Below are positions 9,476-19,068 of a stretch of 64,000 nucleotides of DNA, piece after piece. The notes beneath the pieces were generated by a model. It made no database searches, was not told the origin of the DNA, and saw only the letters and a list, made by a program, of their open reading frames with translations. Position 1 is the stretch's first letter. Each line of letters begins with the position of its first letter. The position numbers were made by a program, and so were the translations under genes. The DNA is from Bacteroidota bacterium (GTDB lineage Bacteria > Bacteroidota > Ignavibacteria > Kryptoniales > JAKASW01), in NCBI GenBank assembly GCA_021812985.1, contig JAKAMG010000007.1:55936-119935 (forward strand). Reading direction: 5' to 3'.

Positions 9476-10864
9476 ATGGTACAACCTAAGAGGTTTAGGA
9501 ATTATCCGCGTGAGGAATCCGATATCGTGATTTATGAGACTGCCCGTGAGGTAGCAGTTAAAGTCCTCAATCGCGTCGAGCGAACCGATTCTTATCTGGA
9601 TAAACTCCTCGATTTTGAGCTGAAGAACGCCGAACTCAGCAGGCTTGACAAATCGTTCCTTACTGAGCTTGTCAATGGAACGATCAGATGGAAGATGCGG
9701 ATAGACTACGTCATCTCGCAGTTCTACCGAGGTGACTACTCAAAGCTCGACATCAATATAAAGAACGCGATCAGGATTGCCATGTACCAGATCATGTTCC
9801 TTGAGCGCGTACCACAATCGGCGGCGGTGAATGAGGCCGTCGAGTTCGTCAAAAAATTGAGAGGCCAATTCCTCGCAAATCTTGTCAACGCGATTTTGCG
9901 CACTTCGATCCGAAAACTTGACACAATAGAGTATCCATCGATCGAAGACGATCCCATTCGGTCGCTCTCAATTGTTCACTCGTTCCCTACGTGGCTTGTC
10001 CGTCGCTTCGTAGATCGGTTCGGTGTTTACGAGACGGAACAGCTTCTCGTCGCGTTGAACGAAAGGCCGAGATTATCGATAAGAGTCAACCCCGGGAAGA
10101 TAAGTGCCGAGGAACTCTCTAGGCAGTTCGAGGAAAAGGGGCTTAACGTCAGCCGAGGGCATTTCATACAGAACTTCCTCTATGTCGACGGGCTATCCCG
10201 CATCGGGGAGCTTGAGTCTTTCAGGGCGGGGCAGTTTGCCGTCCAGGACGAGAGCGCAGGGCTCGTTTCCATACTCCTCGACCCGAAGCCGGGGGAGAGA
10301 GTGCTGGATATGTGCTCGGCCCCGGGCGGCAAGACAACTCATATACTTGAACTCACGAGGGGCGAGGCCGACGTGACGGCGGTGGAAAAATACGAGAACA
10401 GGGCGAAACTCGTACAGGAAGCCGTCGAGAGAATGGGATATAACCATGCGAAGATTGTTGTCGCTGATGCAGCGAAATTTTCGGACGCCGTGCAGTATGA
10501 CAAAATACTCATTGACGCACCGTGCACAGGTTTCGGCGTGGTGAGGAAGAAACCTGATTCGAAATGGAAGCGCGAACCGGAGGACATTGCATTGCTTCAT
10601 GCAATTCAGACGGAGATCATAGAGAATGCAGGCAAACTTCTCAAGCCCGGCGGAGTGCTCGTCTACAGCACTTGCACGGTTGAGCCCGAAGAAAACCAGG
10701 AAGTGGTTCAGAACTTTCTCAGGAGGCATCCGGAATGTACGCTTGAATCCGCCGAAGCGTTCGTTGATCACTCCTTCGTCAGCAAGGAAGGTTTTATCGA
10801 GACGTTTCCGCACAGGCATGATATGGACGGGAGTTTCGCCGCGCGTATCCGAAAATCGAAATGA
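9476..10864 (+). CDS. rsmB: 16S rRNA (cytosine-C5-)-methyltransferase RsmB
   Basis: This SAM-dependent enzyme makes m5C967 in 16S rRNA. The N-terminal NusB-like RNA-binding domain (about residues 10-140, with FLTELVNGTIRWK) is followed by the Rossmann methyltransferase domain: SAM motif MCSAPGGKTTHI, then C350 (DAPCTGFG) and the nucleophile C400 (YSTCTVEPEEN). These are 50 residues apart, as in E. coli C325/C375. A GTG at 9473 is in frame, but the ATG at 9476 has the better spacing from AAGGGG. It follows the structured segment described at 9260-9460. Confidence 0.92.
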   Translation: MVQPKRFRNYPREESDIVIYETAREVAVKVLNRVERTDSYLDKLLDFELKNAELSRLDKSFLTELVNGTIRWKMRIDYVISQFYRGDYSKLDINIKNAIRIAMYQIMFLERVPQSAAVNEAVEFVKKLRGQFLANLVNAILRTSIRKLDTIEYPSIEDDPIRSLSIVHSFPTWLVRRFVDRFGVYETEQLLVALNERPRLSIRVNPGKISAEELSRQFEEKGLNVSRGHFIQNFLYVDGLSRIGELESFRAGQFAVQDESAGLVSILLDPKPGERVLDMCSAPGGKTTHILELTRGEADVTAVEKYENRAKLVQEAVERMGYNHAKIVVADAAKFSDAVQYDKILIDAPCTGFGVVRKKPDSKWKREPEDIALLHAIQTEIIENAGKLLKPGGVLVYSTCTVEPEENQEVVQNFLRRHPECTLESAEAFVDHSFVSKEGFIETFPHRHDMDGSFAARIRKSK

Positions 10865-10927
10865 GAATGTTGTATGCGATGCCCCCTTTTCATAACTTTC
10901 TAAGGAATACATTTGGAGGTTTAAATA

Positions 10928-12277
10928 ATGCTTAAGAACGTTGAAGAGTTAAAGAAAAGTTTGCAAGGAATTGTCGAGGTTGACGGATGGCAGAAGGCCA
11001 AAGTTGCCAACGCCGAAAAGCTCCGGAGCTCAGCTATAGACACGCTCGTTTACGAATCAGTCTTCAATCCTGACCAGGAAGTGAAGTCGAAGAGCCGCTG
11101 GCTCATAAGGGATTTAGCAAAGACGCTCGGATGTGGCTCGGCGTCAATTCAAGGGCTTTACGATGCCTTTGGGCGCGGCGAGGTTTCCGGATTTACCGTA
11201 CCGGCCGTTAACGTCAGAGGCATCACTTATGACTTTGCGCGCGCTATGTTCCGCGTCGCCAAGAAGAACAGCATCGGCCCCTTTGTCTTCGAAATAGCAA
11301 AGTCCGAAATGGGCTATACCGACCAGCGCCCGGATGAGTACTCGGCCTGCATTCTCGCTGCCGCAGTGAAGGAAAACTATTCCGGACCCGTCTTCATACA
11401 GGGCGACCATTTTCAGTTCAATGCGAAGAAGTTTACGCAGGACCCGGCGAAGGAGACGGAGTCGATTCGTGCGCTCATAAAAGAGGCTATCGCTGCCCAG
11501 TTCTACAACATTGACATTGATTCATCGACGCTAGTCGACCTGAGCAAGAAGACGACGGAGGAGCAGCAGCGGAACAACTTTGAGTTGGCCGCCGAGATGA
11601 CGGCGCTCATACGCGAGCTTGAACCTGCCGGCGTCACGATCTCGGTGGGTGGCGAAATTGGCGAAGTGGGTGGAAAGAATTCGACCCCTGATGAGTTCCG
11701 TGCGTACATGCAGGGTTATGTGAAATCCCTTGCCGCAAGGAAGGCCAGCGCCAAAACCATAAGCAAGATTAGCGTGCAGACAGGCTCGAGCCACGGTGGA
11801 GTACCGCTGCCAGATGGTTCAGTGGCACAGGTCAAGATCGACTTCGAAGTCCTGAGAGATATTTCCAACATCGCCAGAAAAGAGTACGGTATGGCGGGCG
11901 CGGTTCAGCACGGCGCTTCAACCCTTCCAGAGGAAATGTTCGACAAGTTCCCTGGCGTCGGAACGGCAGAGATTCACCTTGCGACCGGGTTCCAGAACCT
12001 TCTGTACGATCTTTTCCCGAAGGAGTTCCGGAACGAGGTCTATGAGTACCTCCGCAAGAATATGGCCGATGAAAAGAAGCCTGACATGACCGACGAACAG
12101 TTCATCTACAAGACCCGCAAGAAGGGATTCGGCCCGTTCAAGGAGCAGATGTGGAATCTCGGGAAGGACTGGTTCCAGATGGCGAATGCCGAACTCGAGA
12201 AGAGATTCGAGTTCCTCTTCCTTAAGCTCAACGCGCAGAACACGAAGTCCGTGGTGGACAAGTACGTCAAGTTCTGA
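10928..12277 (+). CDS. Class II (metal-dependent) fructose-bisphosphate aldolase
   Basis: This zinc-dependent aldolase most likely cleaves fructose-1,6-bisphosphate in glycolysis/gluconeogenesis. It is 449 aa, longer than the 340-360 aa E. coli type, with an extra N-terminal segment of about 90 residues. Metal and catalytic motifs are present: QGDHFQFN, DIDSSTLVDLS, GGEIGEVGGK, QTGSSHGG, and QHGAST. An ideal GGAGG site precedes the ATG at 10928. Tagatose-bisphosphate aldolase belongs to the same superfamily and cannot be excluded, but the lone position next to housekeeping genes favours the glycolytic role. Confidence 0.8.
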   Translation: MLKNVEELKKSLQGIVEVDGWQKAKVANAEKLRSSAIDTLVYESVFNPDQEVKSKSRWLIRDLAKTLGCGSASIQGLYDAFGRGEVSGFTVPAVNVRGITYDFARAMFRVAKKNSIGPFVFEIAKSEMGYTDQRPDEYSACILAAAVKENYSGPVFIQGDHFQFNAKKFTQDPAKETESIRALIKEAIAAQFYNIDIDSSTLVDLSKKTTEEQQRNNFELAAEMTALIRELEPAGVTISVGGEIGEVGGKNSTPDEFRAYMQGYVKSLAARKASAKTISKISVQTGSSHGGVPLPDGSVAQVKIDFEVLRDISNIARKEYGMAGAVQHGASTLPEEMFDKFPGVGTAEIHLATGFQNLLYDLFPKEFRNEVYEYLRKNMADEKKPDMTDEQFIYKTRKKGFGPFKEQMWNLGKDWFQMANAELEKRFEFLFLKLNAQNTKSVVDKYVKF

Positions 12278-12320
12278 CGGACACCGACAGACCCGTTGAG
12301 AGAAGGGAAGTTTTCCCGGA

Positions 12321-13712
12321 TTGACGAAATCATCGTCTCACGAAAAAATCTCGGCGGCAATGAGTTCGGTGGTTGCCGCCATCTTTCTTACCTCATTTAA
12401 GCTCGTAGTAGGTCTTTCGACGGGCAGCCTCGGAATTCTCAGCGAGGCTGCCCACTCAGGCCTTGACCTTATGGCTGCGGGCATGACTTTCTTCGCTGTC
12501 AAGGCCGCAGATAAGCCAGCCGACTCGGAGCACCATTACGGTCACGGCAAGTTTGAAAACATATCCGCCCTCTTTGAAACGATCCTTCTTCTCGTAACCT
12601 GTTTCCTTATCGCAAGAGAAGCGATAAGCAGGTTAATTATGAAGCATGTCGAGATCGAAGTAACGACGTGGAGTTTCATCGTGATGGCCACTTCGATCAT
12701 CGTAGATTTCACGCGTTCTCGAATCCTTTCTAAGGCAGCTAAGAAATACAATAGTCAGGCTTTAGAAGCGGATGCGCTTCATTTTTCGACAGACATTTTG
12801 AGCTCAAGCGTTGTCATCTTCGGCCTCATCGGCGCTCGTCTCGGATTTATGTTTGCTGACCCCGCCGCGGCTCTGGGGGTCTCAGCTATCGTGGTCATAA
12901 TCAGCCTCAGACTCGGCAAACGTTCATTGGACGTACTCGTCGACAGAAGTCCAGATCCGAACCTGGTCGCGAAGATACGTCACGCAGCACTCCAGGCATA
13001 CGAGCCGCTGGAGCTGCGGAAGTTGCGGGTACGCGATTCGGGTGGAAGATTGTTTGTGGACATGGTGGTTGGTCTCGACAGGCTCCTACCGTTCGAGCGT
13101 GCCCACAAGGCGATGGACGGTATTGAGCAACGCGTCCGCGCGATAAGGGATGGAATTGATGTGGTCGTGCACGCCGAGCCCATGGAAACCGGTACCGAAT
13201 CCATGCTCGACAAAATCCGCCTGGCTGCCGAACGATGCGAGAGCAAGATACACGCGGTGGAAGTTTATTCGACGGAACGAGGAGGCGTCGTCGACCTTCA
13301 CTTGGAGGTCTCTCAGGAGGCTTCCATAGAGAAAGCTCACGAGGAAGCGGACCTCCTAGAGAAGGCAATCCGTTCTCAGTTGAGCAACATCGATCAGATC
13401 TTCATCCACATCGACTCTACAGCGGATAAGCCCATAAAGGCTTCTTCTACTGGCACACGAGACGACAATCTTCCGCGGAGGCTGTTGGAATACATGGACT
13501 CGAGGGACGAAATCGTATCCTGCACCAATCTCAATTTCACTGAGAGCAGTTCAGGCATGAGAGTCGGGATGGCCTGTCAATTTAAGGAAACCTTCTCACT
13601 TGCTGAGACTGTTAGGATTGTAAATGAGCTTGAAGAACAAATCACAAGGGAATTCCCGCAGATATCCAAGGTTGTGATCCATCAGGAACCCGTTACCCGA
13701 GGGAATATGTGA
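12321..13712 (+). CDS. Cation diffusion facilitator (CDF) transporter with three tandem C-terminal domains
   Basis: This inner-membrane divalent metal/proton antiporter, probably for Zn2+, has six TM helices in residues 16-200. The metal-site residues are H45/D49 in TM2 (HSGLD) and H154/D158 in TM5 (HFSTD), the HD-HD pattern linked to zinc/cadmium, plus a HHYGHGKFE loop. The usual single cytoplasmic dimerisation domain is repeated three times: about 207-288, 295-366 and 385-457, each ending in a VVVHAEP/IFIHIDS/VVIHQEP strand. The start is TTG at 12321 by fit to the family; the ATG at 12360 would cut into TM1. It heads a run of overlapping genes. Confidence 0.85.
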   Translation: MTKSSSHEKISAAMSSVVAAIFLTSFKLVVGLSTGSLGILSEAAHSGLDLMAAGMTFFAVKAADKPADSEHHYGHGKFENISALFETILLLVTCFLIAREAISRLIMKHVEIEVTTWSFIVMATSIIVDFTRSRILSKAAKKYNSQALEADALHFSTDILSSSVVIFGLIGARLGFMFADPAAALGVSAIVVIISLRLGKRSLDVLVDRSPDPNLVAKIRHAALQAYEPLELRKLRVRDSGGRLFVDMVVGLDRLLPFERAHKAMDGIEQRVRAIRDGIDVVVHAEPMETGTESMLDKIRLAAERCESKIHAVEVYSTERGGVVDLHLEVSQEASIEKAHEEADLLEKAIRSQLSNIDQIFIHIDSTADKPIKASSTGTRDDNLPRRLLEYMDSRDEIVSCTNLNFTESSSGMRVGMACQFKETFSLAETVRIVNELEEQITREFPQISKVVIHQEPVTRGNM

Positions 13713-14893
13713 GACCTTATTATCTGGACCCATACACAAGAGAATTCACGGCGCGAATCGTAGAGGCGGTTCCTAAAGACAGTGGGGTGGCGCTACTCCT
13801 TGACGAGAGCTATTTCTATCCGACGTCAGGAGGGCAGGAACACGATGAAGGGGCCATAGACGGGATTCCGGTGACCGATGTTTACGAGGACAACGGCCAA
13901 GTGTACCATTTTGTCGAAAGAAAGCCCTCCAATGAGGTCGTCGCATGCACAATTGACTGGACGAGAAGATTCGGAAACATGCAGCAGCACACGGGGCAGC
14001 ATATGCTATCCGCGGCCTTCGACACACTGTTCGACGTTCAAACGGTTTCTTCCCGCCTCGGTGACTACGCTGGCTCAATAGATCTCTCGCGTACTCCAAC
14101 GGAAAGCGAAATTCAGGAAGCCGTCGGGGCCGTCAATTCGGTCATAGAAGAGGACAGACCCATTTCGGTACACTTTGCGGATCAGAATGATATAACCAAG
14201 TTCAACCTCCGGAAACCACCCAAGGTTGATGGCACGGTAAGGATAGTTGAGGTCAAAGGATTTGATATGTCTGCCTGCGGAGGGACGCACTGCACTCATA
14301 CCTCCGAGGTCGGAACTGTCATTACGGGCAATGTGGAGAGGGTAAAGGGCGCCCTGACGAGGATCGAATTCTATTGTGGTGGGAGAGCTCGAAGGAGGTA
14401 TTATGAGCTGCTGAGTGCAGCGCGGGACGCTTCGCGACTGTTGTCTTCCGGCATTAACGATCTCCCCCTCGCCGCAGCACGCGCAGTGAGTCAGCTTCAG
14501 GAACGTGATGCGAGGCTTAAGGCGCTTTCTGAGAGAATACTGGAACAGCTCTGCGAAAAACTGGCGGCCGAAATCGGGAGAGCGAACCCCGAAATGACTG
14601 TGACGGACCTCTCAACTCTTGTTCAGTCAACTGAAGAACTCAAGTTCGCAGCGAGTGGTGTCGCAAGAAAACATGTCGGTTCCTTTATCTTTTATCGCGT
14701 CGAGCAGAGCACGTGCTTCATGAACCTCAATCTTCAGTCGGACGAGGGAAGAGCGACATTGCTACTCAACGAGCTGAGATCTGTCTTCGGAGCCAAAGGC
14801 GGAGGAAGAAATGGGTTCTACTCGCTGACATTTGTCGCTGAGCAGCTTCCGGGAGTTATTGAGTCTATAAAAAGGAGTCTCTCTCATGCCTGA
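13709..14893 (+). CDS. AlaX-like alanyl-tRNA editing protein with DHHA1-type C-terminus
   Basis: This 394-aa protein is related to the editing half of alanyl-tRNA synthetase and removes mischarged Ser or Gly from tRNA-Ala in trans. The zinc/editing motifs are HTGQH (HxxxH) near residue 95 and CGGTHCTH near residue 190. The N-terminal YFYPTSGGQ segment is typical. The C-terminal ~150 residues resemble DHHA1, ending AKGGGRNGFYS-like, so this is the long AlaX form. The GTG start overlaps the CDF stop by four bases and the next gene begins eight bases before its end, so translation is coupled. No aminoacylation domain is present. Confidence 0.88.
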   Translation: MRPYYLDPYTREFTARIVEAVPKDSGVALLLDESYFYPTSGGQEHDEGAIDGIPVTDVYEDNGQVYHFVERKPSNEVVACTIDWTRRFGNMQQHTGQHMLSAAFDTLFDVQTVSSRLGDYAGSIDLSRTPTESEIQEAVGAVNSVIEEDRPISVHFADQNDITKFNLRKPPKVDGTVRIVEVKGFDMSACGGTHCTHTSEVGTVITGNVERVKGALTRIEFYCGGRARRRYYELLSAARDASRLLSSGINDLPLAAARAVSQLQERDARLKALSERILEQLCEKLAAEIGRANPEMTVTDLSTLVQSTEELKFAASGVARKHVGSFIFYRVEQSTCFMNLNLQSDEGRATLLLNELRSVFGAKGGGRNGFYSLTFVAEQLPGVIESIKRSLSHA

Positions 14894-15161
14894 AGCCAGG
14901 GCTCATCTCTTCATCGACGGTGTTGTCCAGGGAGTAGGCTACAGATACTTCGCCATGCACAAGGCTGCTGCGTTAAGCATCAGAGGCTTCGCGAAAAATC
15001 TGAGCGACGGGCGGGTCGAGGTTGTGGCCGAAGGGGAGCGCGGATTGGTCGAGGAGTTCATGAAGGAGCTTCGCAGGGGGCCGATGTCTGCACACGTCAC
15101 CGACGTGCGAGTGGAGTGGGAGGACCCCACCTTCGAATTCGAGGGCTTCAGGGGCTTATGA
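14886..15161 (+). CDS. acyP: Acylphosphatase
   Basis: A small (91 aa) enzyme that hydrolyses acyl phosphates. The active-site Arg lies in VQGVGYRYF (about residue 20) and the catalytic Asn in GFAKNLSDGRVEV (about residue 38), both intact. Its length is that of the family. It overlaps the upstream AlaX gene by eight bases and ispF by four (ATGA), so it is made from the same transcript. Nothing in the context suggests a specific substrate. Confidence 0.93.
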   Translation: MPEARAHLFIDGVVQGVGYRYFAMHKAAALSIRGFAKNLSDGRVEVVAEGERGLVEEFMKELRRGPMSAHVTDVRVEWEDPTFEFEGFRGL

Positions 15162-15625
15162 GAATAGGTTTCGGATTTGACGCGCATGAATTGGTTGAAG
15201 GAAAGCCGCTGAAGCTTGGCGGAGTGGCGGTCGATTTTCCGATGGGCCTCCGTGGGCATTCGGATGGAGACGTGGTCCTTCATGCCTTGAGCGATGCCAT
15301 ACTCGGTTCTTGCGCGGCCGGCGACATAGGGGTGTTTTTCCGAGACGATGACAAGAAGACGGAAGGCATAGACAGCAGAGTCATATTGGAGTTTTCTCTT
15401 GAAAGGGCGGCCGCGGCGGGCTTGAAATTGGCAAACCTCGATCTGGTGATTGTTGCAGACCGGCCAAAGCTCAGCGGATGGTACGAAACCATTCGGAAGG
15501 CGATCTCCTCCGACTGTTCGGTCCCTTCAGACAGAGTGTCGGTGAAGGCCAAGACAACAGAAGGAACACTAATCGGGAAGAATGCCATTGCGTGTTTTGC
15601 CACCGTGCTGATGGAAGAACCGTGA
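15158..15625 (+). CDS. ispF: 2-C-methyl-D-erythritol 2,4-cyclodiphosphate synthase
   Basis: It makes the cyclic diphosphate of the non-mevalonate isoprenoid pathway. It is 155 aa. The metal-binding D and H lie in GFDAHEL at the very N-terminus, the third ligand in GHSDGDVVLHALSDA, and the CDP site in KAKTTEG. The frame is open further upstream, but homologues begin MRIGFGFDAHE, so the ATG at 15158, in an ATGA overlap with acyP, is the true start. No other MEP gene is adjacent (ispD is not in the window). Confidence 0.95.
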   Translation: MRIGFGFDAHELVEGKPLKLGGVAVDFPMGLRGHSDGDVVLHALSDAILGSCAAGDIGVFFRDDDKKTEGIDSRVILEFSLERAAAAGLKLANLDLVIVADRPKLSGWYETIRKAISSDCSVPSDRVSVKAKTTEGTLIGKNAIACFATVLMEEP

Positions 15626-16233
15626 CCCACATAGACAGCCTGGTTGCAGCGCTCAACCACACTGACGCATCATATCTCTACTTTTCGCTTTTTTTCTTCG
15701 CGTTTCTGGAAAACCTGTTCCCCCCGACGCCGAGCGACTTGATAATTGCCTTTGGCGGCTCACTTGTGGGGGTTGGAAAACTGAGTCCGGTATCAGCAAT
15801 CCTTTTCACGACCCTCGGAAGCACAACGGGTTTCATCGTAATGTATTACGTCGGCTTCTTTCTCGGTAGAAAGCTTGTTGACGCGAGGCGACCGGGCTTC
15901 CTTCCGTTTGAGAAGATCGCGAAGGCCGAGGGGTGGTTTAAGAAGTACGGTTATGGAATTGTAGTCGCCAACCGCTTCTTATCAGGCACTCGAGCTATTA
16001 TCTCATTCTTTGCCGGCCTCTCAAAGCTTCCCGCATTTGTGACGATCTCGCTCTGCGCCGTAAGCGCCCTTTTGTGGAACACAATACTCGTCTACGGCGG
16101 TGCTACGCTTGGACATAATTGGAAAGCACTGGAAGGTTATCTCGACATTTATGGAACCGTGATCATCGCCCTCATCATCCTTGTAGTGGCGGCCTCACTT
16201 TTAAAGTTCTTCTGGAACCGCAGGCATGCTTAA
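15622..16233 (+). CDS. DedA family (SNARE-associated/VTT domain) membrane protein
   Basis: This 203-aa inner-membrane protein has a start GTG overlapping the ispF stop in GTGA. The DedA signature is clear: FLENLFPPTPSDLIIAFGG, a G-rich middle segment, and the R-containing NRFLSGTRAIISFFAGL. About five hydrophobic segments are visible, and the C-terminus ends in a basic FFWNRRHA. DedA proteins are tied to undecaprenyl-phosphate or phospholipid recycling and to membrane energetics. The place next to lnt and a membrane-anchored PHP protein fits an envelope role. The open frame reaching back to 15478 is only the shadow of ispF. Confidence 0.9.
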   Translation: MTHIDSLVAALNHTDASYLYFSLFFFAFLENLFPPTPSDLIIAFGGSLVGVGKLSPVSAILFTTLGSTTGFIVMYYVGFFLGRKLVDARRPGFLPFEKIAKAEGWFKKYGYGIVVANRFLSGTRAIISFFAGLSKLPAFVTISLCAVSALLWNTILVYGGATLGHNWKALEGYLDIYGTVIIALIILVVAASLLKFFWNRRHA

Positions 16234-17431
16234 GCGTGTGACAGTCACGGTCGGTCTCGTAATCGGCGGCATCATTGTGGTATCCATGTTTAACCCGTTT
16301 ATGGCGTATCACGTCAGCAGATATAGCCCGGTTCAGTTTGGCGATTACTACGAATATTCAGGTGTGGTCGATCTTCGAACCGCTTATTCGGATGGCGCCG
16401 CATCATATGAGAGGGTAGGGACTATTTGTGACTCGATGGGGCTCCACTTCGCCATCGTAACAGACCGTAATACGGTTGAGCCATTCAAAGATGGATGGAC
16501 CAAGCGTTGGGGAATGACACTGATGATACCTGCCGTCGAGCTCCGGCCGGATCAAGGAGACTTGCGGTATATTGTGCTTGGCGACAGCGTTCCACTTTTG
16601 CCTGGTCATGGCGTTACGCTCGATTCATCGCTTGAACGTGCGAAGAGACAGGGAAGCATGGTCGTTCTCAAGCCGGGTCATGAAATGCCTTCTGAGGCAG
16701 CCCAGAGCGGACCCTTTGTCGGGGGAATCGAGATTTATAACTTCAGCGATTCTTGGCGTGGAATGTTTGACCTCTTAAACATAAACAAGCTTTTCGGAGC
16801 TTACATAGGTTTCTCAATTGATCCTCGTGTCCTGAACTATTTAATAAAGTTTCCGGAAAAGCGTGTGAATGAATTTGACGCGATGAATAAAACGTCGCGC
16901 GTTGTAGCTCTGTCCGGCTTAGGCGCCACGGGCAGCGGCAAAGGTGAAGAAGATGACGTTGGAAAGTTTTTGACTTACGAAAGTCAGTTTAACTTACTTC
17001 ATACGGTCATAGTGTCGGCAGTTCCTTACAACGCGCAATACAATCACGACCGCGAGATAACTCTGGATGCGATCAGACGAGGACATTCCTACACGGCCTT
17101 TTCGGGCCTCGAGTCCGCCAGAGGATTTATATTTACTGCGACATCGGGCGGAAGAGTAGCATTGATGGGCGACTCTCTCCTATTGAGAGGAAGCGGTGAT
17201 ATCAATATAGTCCTCCCGGACAGCAATGACGTGGAGACTGAGCTGATCAGGAACGGCAGGATTGTTGGGGAGTTCAAAAAGCTTGGCACGATTAGAACCT
17301 CGCTTACGGAGCCAGGTGTCTATAGGGTTCAGGTATTTCAAAAGCGAGCGATGCTTCCTTTCTTTTTGAATCGTCTTTATCCATGGATACTCTCAAATCC
17401 AATCTACGTTTTCGCGAACCAGAACAAATGA
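16226..17431 (+). CDS. Membrane-anchored PHP-like protein with altered metal-site residues
   Basis: A 401-aa protein with one N-terminal TM helix (residues 5-25), so the rest is probably periplasmic. Residues 47-85 look like the start of a PHP phosphoesterase: VDLRTAYSDG followed 25 residues later by FAIVTDRN. True PHP enzymes carry DLHxH...SDG and TDHN, so the histidines that bind metal are replaced by R51, A53 and R81. The later RRGHSYTAFSG part also fits a CehA/PHP-associated region. It overlaps DedA by eight bases and lnt by four. I infer a binding or structural role rather than catalysis; no function is known to me. Confidence 0.65.
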   Translation: MLKRVTVTVGLVIGGIIVVSMFNPFMAYHVSRYSPVQFGDYYEYSGVVDLRTAYSDGAASYERVGTICDSMGLHFAIVTDRNTVEPFKDGWTKRWGMTLMIPAVELRPDQGDLRYIVLGDSVPLLPGHGVTLDSSLERAKRQGSMVVLKPGHEMPSEAAQSGPFVGGIEIYNFSDSWRGMFDLLNINKLFGAYIGFSIDPRVLNYLIKFPEKRVNEFDAMNKTSRVVALSGLGATGSGKGEEDDVGKFLTYESQFNLLHTVIVSAVPYNAQYNHDREITLDAIRRGHSYTAFSGLESARGFIFTATSGGRVALMGDSLLLRGSGDINIVLPDSNDVETELIRNGRIVGEFKKLGTIRTSLTEPGVYRVQVFQKRAMLPFFLNRLYPWILSNPIYVFANQNK

Positions 17432-19068
17432 TGTCGGGAAGTAAGAGCGCCTCAAAAATGGTTCTGGCGACGCTATCCGGCGTCCTCCTCGGTGCGGCGT
17501 TCCCGCCGTTTCATCTCGGGTTGCTGGCGTTCGTCGGCTTCGTGCCCTTTCTTCTCGCGCTCGAACACGTAGAAAGCCACAAGGAAGCGCTGAAGCTCTC
17601 GTATTTTGGATTTCTCGTGTTCAACATAATTGGGCTTTACTGGGTCGGTGGCTGGAGCAAGGAGGCCGACCCGTTCATGATGATAGCGGGGGCGGCTCTC
17701 GTGATCGGTCATCCGCTCTTCTTTGCCATTCCCGTTCTTGCGTATAGATTTATCAGGAAACGCTTTGGGCAGACGGCGGTGCTTATATTCCCGTTTATTT
17801 ATCTCTCATTCGAGTACCTTCACTCGATCACTCAGGTCGCCTTTCCATGGCTTACGATCGGCTATTCTCAGTGCTATAATTTACCAGATATCCAGCTTGC
17901 TTCTTTTACGGGCCTATTTGGGATCTCTCTTCAGATACTCATTGTCAATGCCGTCATCGCCTTCGCATTGATGAAGTTCATCGATGACTTTCGAGCAAAC
18001 AGATGGTCTGTCATAGGCTCTGTTTTGTTCGCACTTCTTTTAATTATCGCGCCGGAAATCTACGGCATGATAGTGCTCTCAACCGCGGGGGAGAAGAGGC
18101 CGGCGCAGACGTTAAGGGTTACTATTATTCAACCAAACATCGACCCTTACGCAAAATGGGTTGGGAGTCCTTCCGAGATTCTTCGCTCATATGAAAAAGA
18201 GACTTACAAAGCTCTGAATCATCAGGCAGATTTAGTCGTCTGGCCGGAGACCGCGATTCCATTTTACCTTCTTCTCCCTCAATTCAGTTTTTACCGGAAT
18301 GAGTTGCAGACCTTCGTGGACACCACCGGAATCTCACTTCTAAGCGGGCTTCCCCTAGCGCGCTATTACAAGGATAGCAGTGATGCCAGGCCGAGCAGTC
18401 ACTACGACGATTTTGTGCACGAATACTATGATGCCTACAACGGCGCAGCTCTCTTCCTCCCTGGCTCTACGACTTACCAAACCTATGGAAAAGTTATCCT
18501 GGTTCCGTTTGCGGAAAGGCTTCCATATGCGGATCACCTTCCGTTCCTGATTAAGCCGTTGAAATGGGGGGTAGGCATCAGCAACTGGGCTCGTGGCACG
18601 GATACCACGATATTTGAACTGCCAAAAGGAGGAAAGTTCTCGACAGTTATATGCTATGAGAGTATTTTCCCGGGATTCGTGAGAGAATTTTCGAAAAAGG
18701 GGGCTGACTTTCTCGTTATAATTACAAACGACGGCTGGTACGGGAATACTTCAGGGCCGTACCAGCATGCGGCTTATGCGATAATGCGTGCCGTTGAGAA
18801 TAGGCGTTCAGTGGTCCGATCCGCCAATACGGGTATCTCCGAGTTTATCGACCCCTATGGCAGATATATCGGCAGGCCAACTCAATATGGTGAGGTGGCC
18901 GCTGTCACAGAAAACATCCCGATCGACAGGGATATAACTTTTTACGCCGCTCACGGCAACTGGATCCCGCACTTGGCGGAAATAATTTCGGCAGCGTCAA
19001 TTCTTATCGCACTTTTTCTTAAATTAAAAATCAGAGAAAAGAGGAGTTATTCCAACGGACTACATTGA
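17428..19068 (+). CDS. lnt: Apolipoprotein N-acyltransferase
   Basis: It adds the third acyl chain to the N-terminal cysteine of lipoproteins in the inner membrane. It is 547 aa with about six N-terminal TM helices (residues 10-225) followed by a periplasmic nitrilase-like domain. The catalytic triad is E274 (WPETAIPF), K355 (YGKVILVPF) and C409 (VICYESIFP), matching E. coli E267/K335/C387 in order and spacing. The ATG at 17428 overlaps the previous stop in ATGA; a frame extending to 17383 lacks support. It ends in a final TM helix and overlaps the proposed start of the next gene by 14 bases. Confidence 0.94.
   Translation: MMSGSKSASKMVLATLSGVLLGAAFPPFHLGLLAFVGFVPFLLALEHVESHKEALKLSYFGFLVFNIIGLYWVGGWSKEADPFMMIAGAALVIGHPLFFAIPVLAYRFIRKRFGQTAVLIFPFIYLSFEYLHSITQVAFPWLTIGYSQCYNLPDIQLASFTGLFGISLQILIVNAVIAFALMKFIDDFRANRWSVIGSVLFALLLIIAPEIYGMIVLSTAGEKRPAQTLRVTIIQPNIDPYAKWVGSPSEILRSYEKETYKALNHQADLVVWPETAIPFYLLLPQFSFYRNELQTFVDTTGISLLSGLPLARYYKDSSDARPSSHYDDFVHEYYDAYNGAALFLPGSTTYQTYGKVILVPFAERLPYADHLPFLIKPLKWGVGISNWARGTDTTIFELPKGGKFSTVICYESIFPGFVREFSKKGADFLVIITNDGWYGNTSGPYQHAAYAIMRAVENRRSVVRSANTGISEFIDPYGRYIGRPTQYGEVAAVTENIPIDRDITFYAAHGNWIPHLAEIISAASILIALFLKLKIREKRSYSNGLH

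Noticed and set aside
10193..10912. 239-codon open frame antisense to rsmB
   Set aside because: It lies opposite the conserved methyltransferase motifs and resembles no family.
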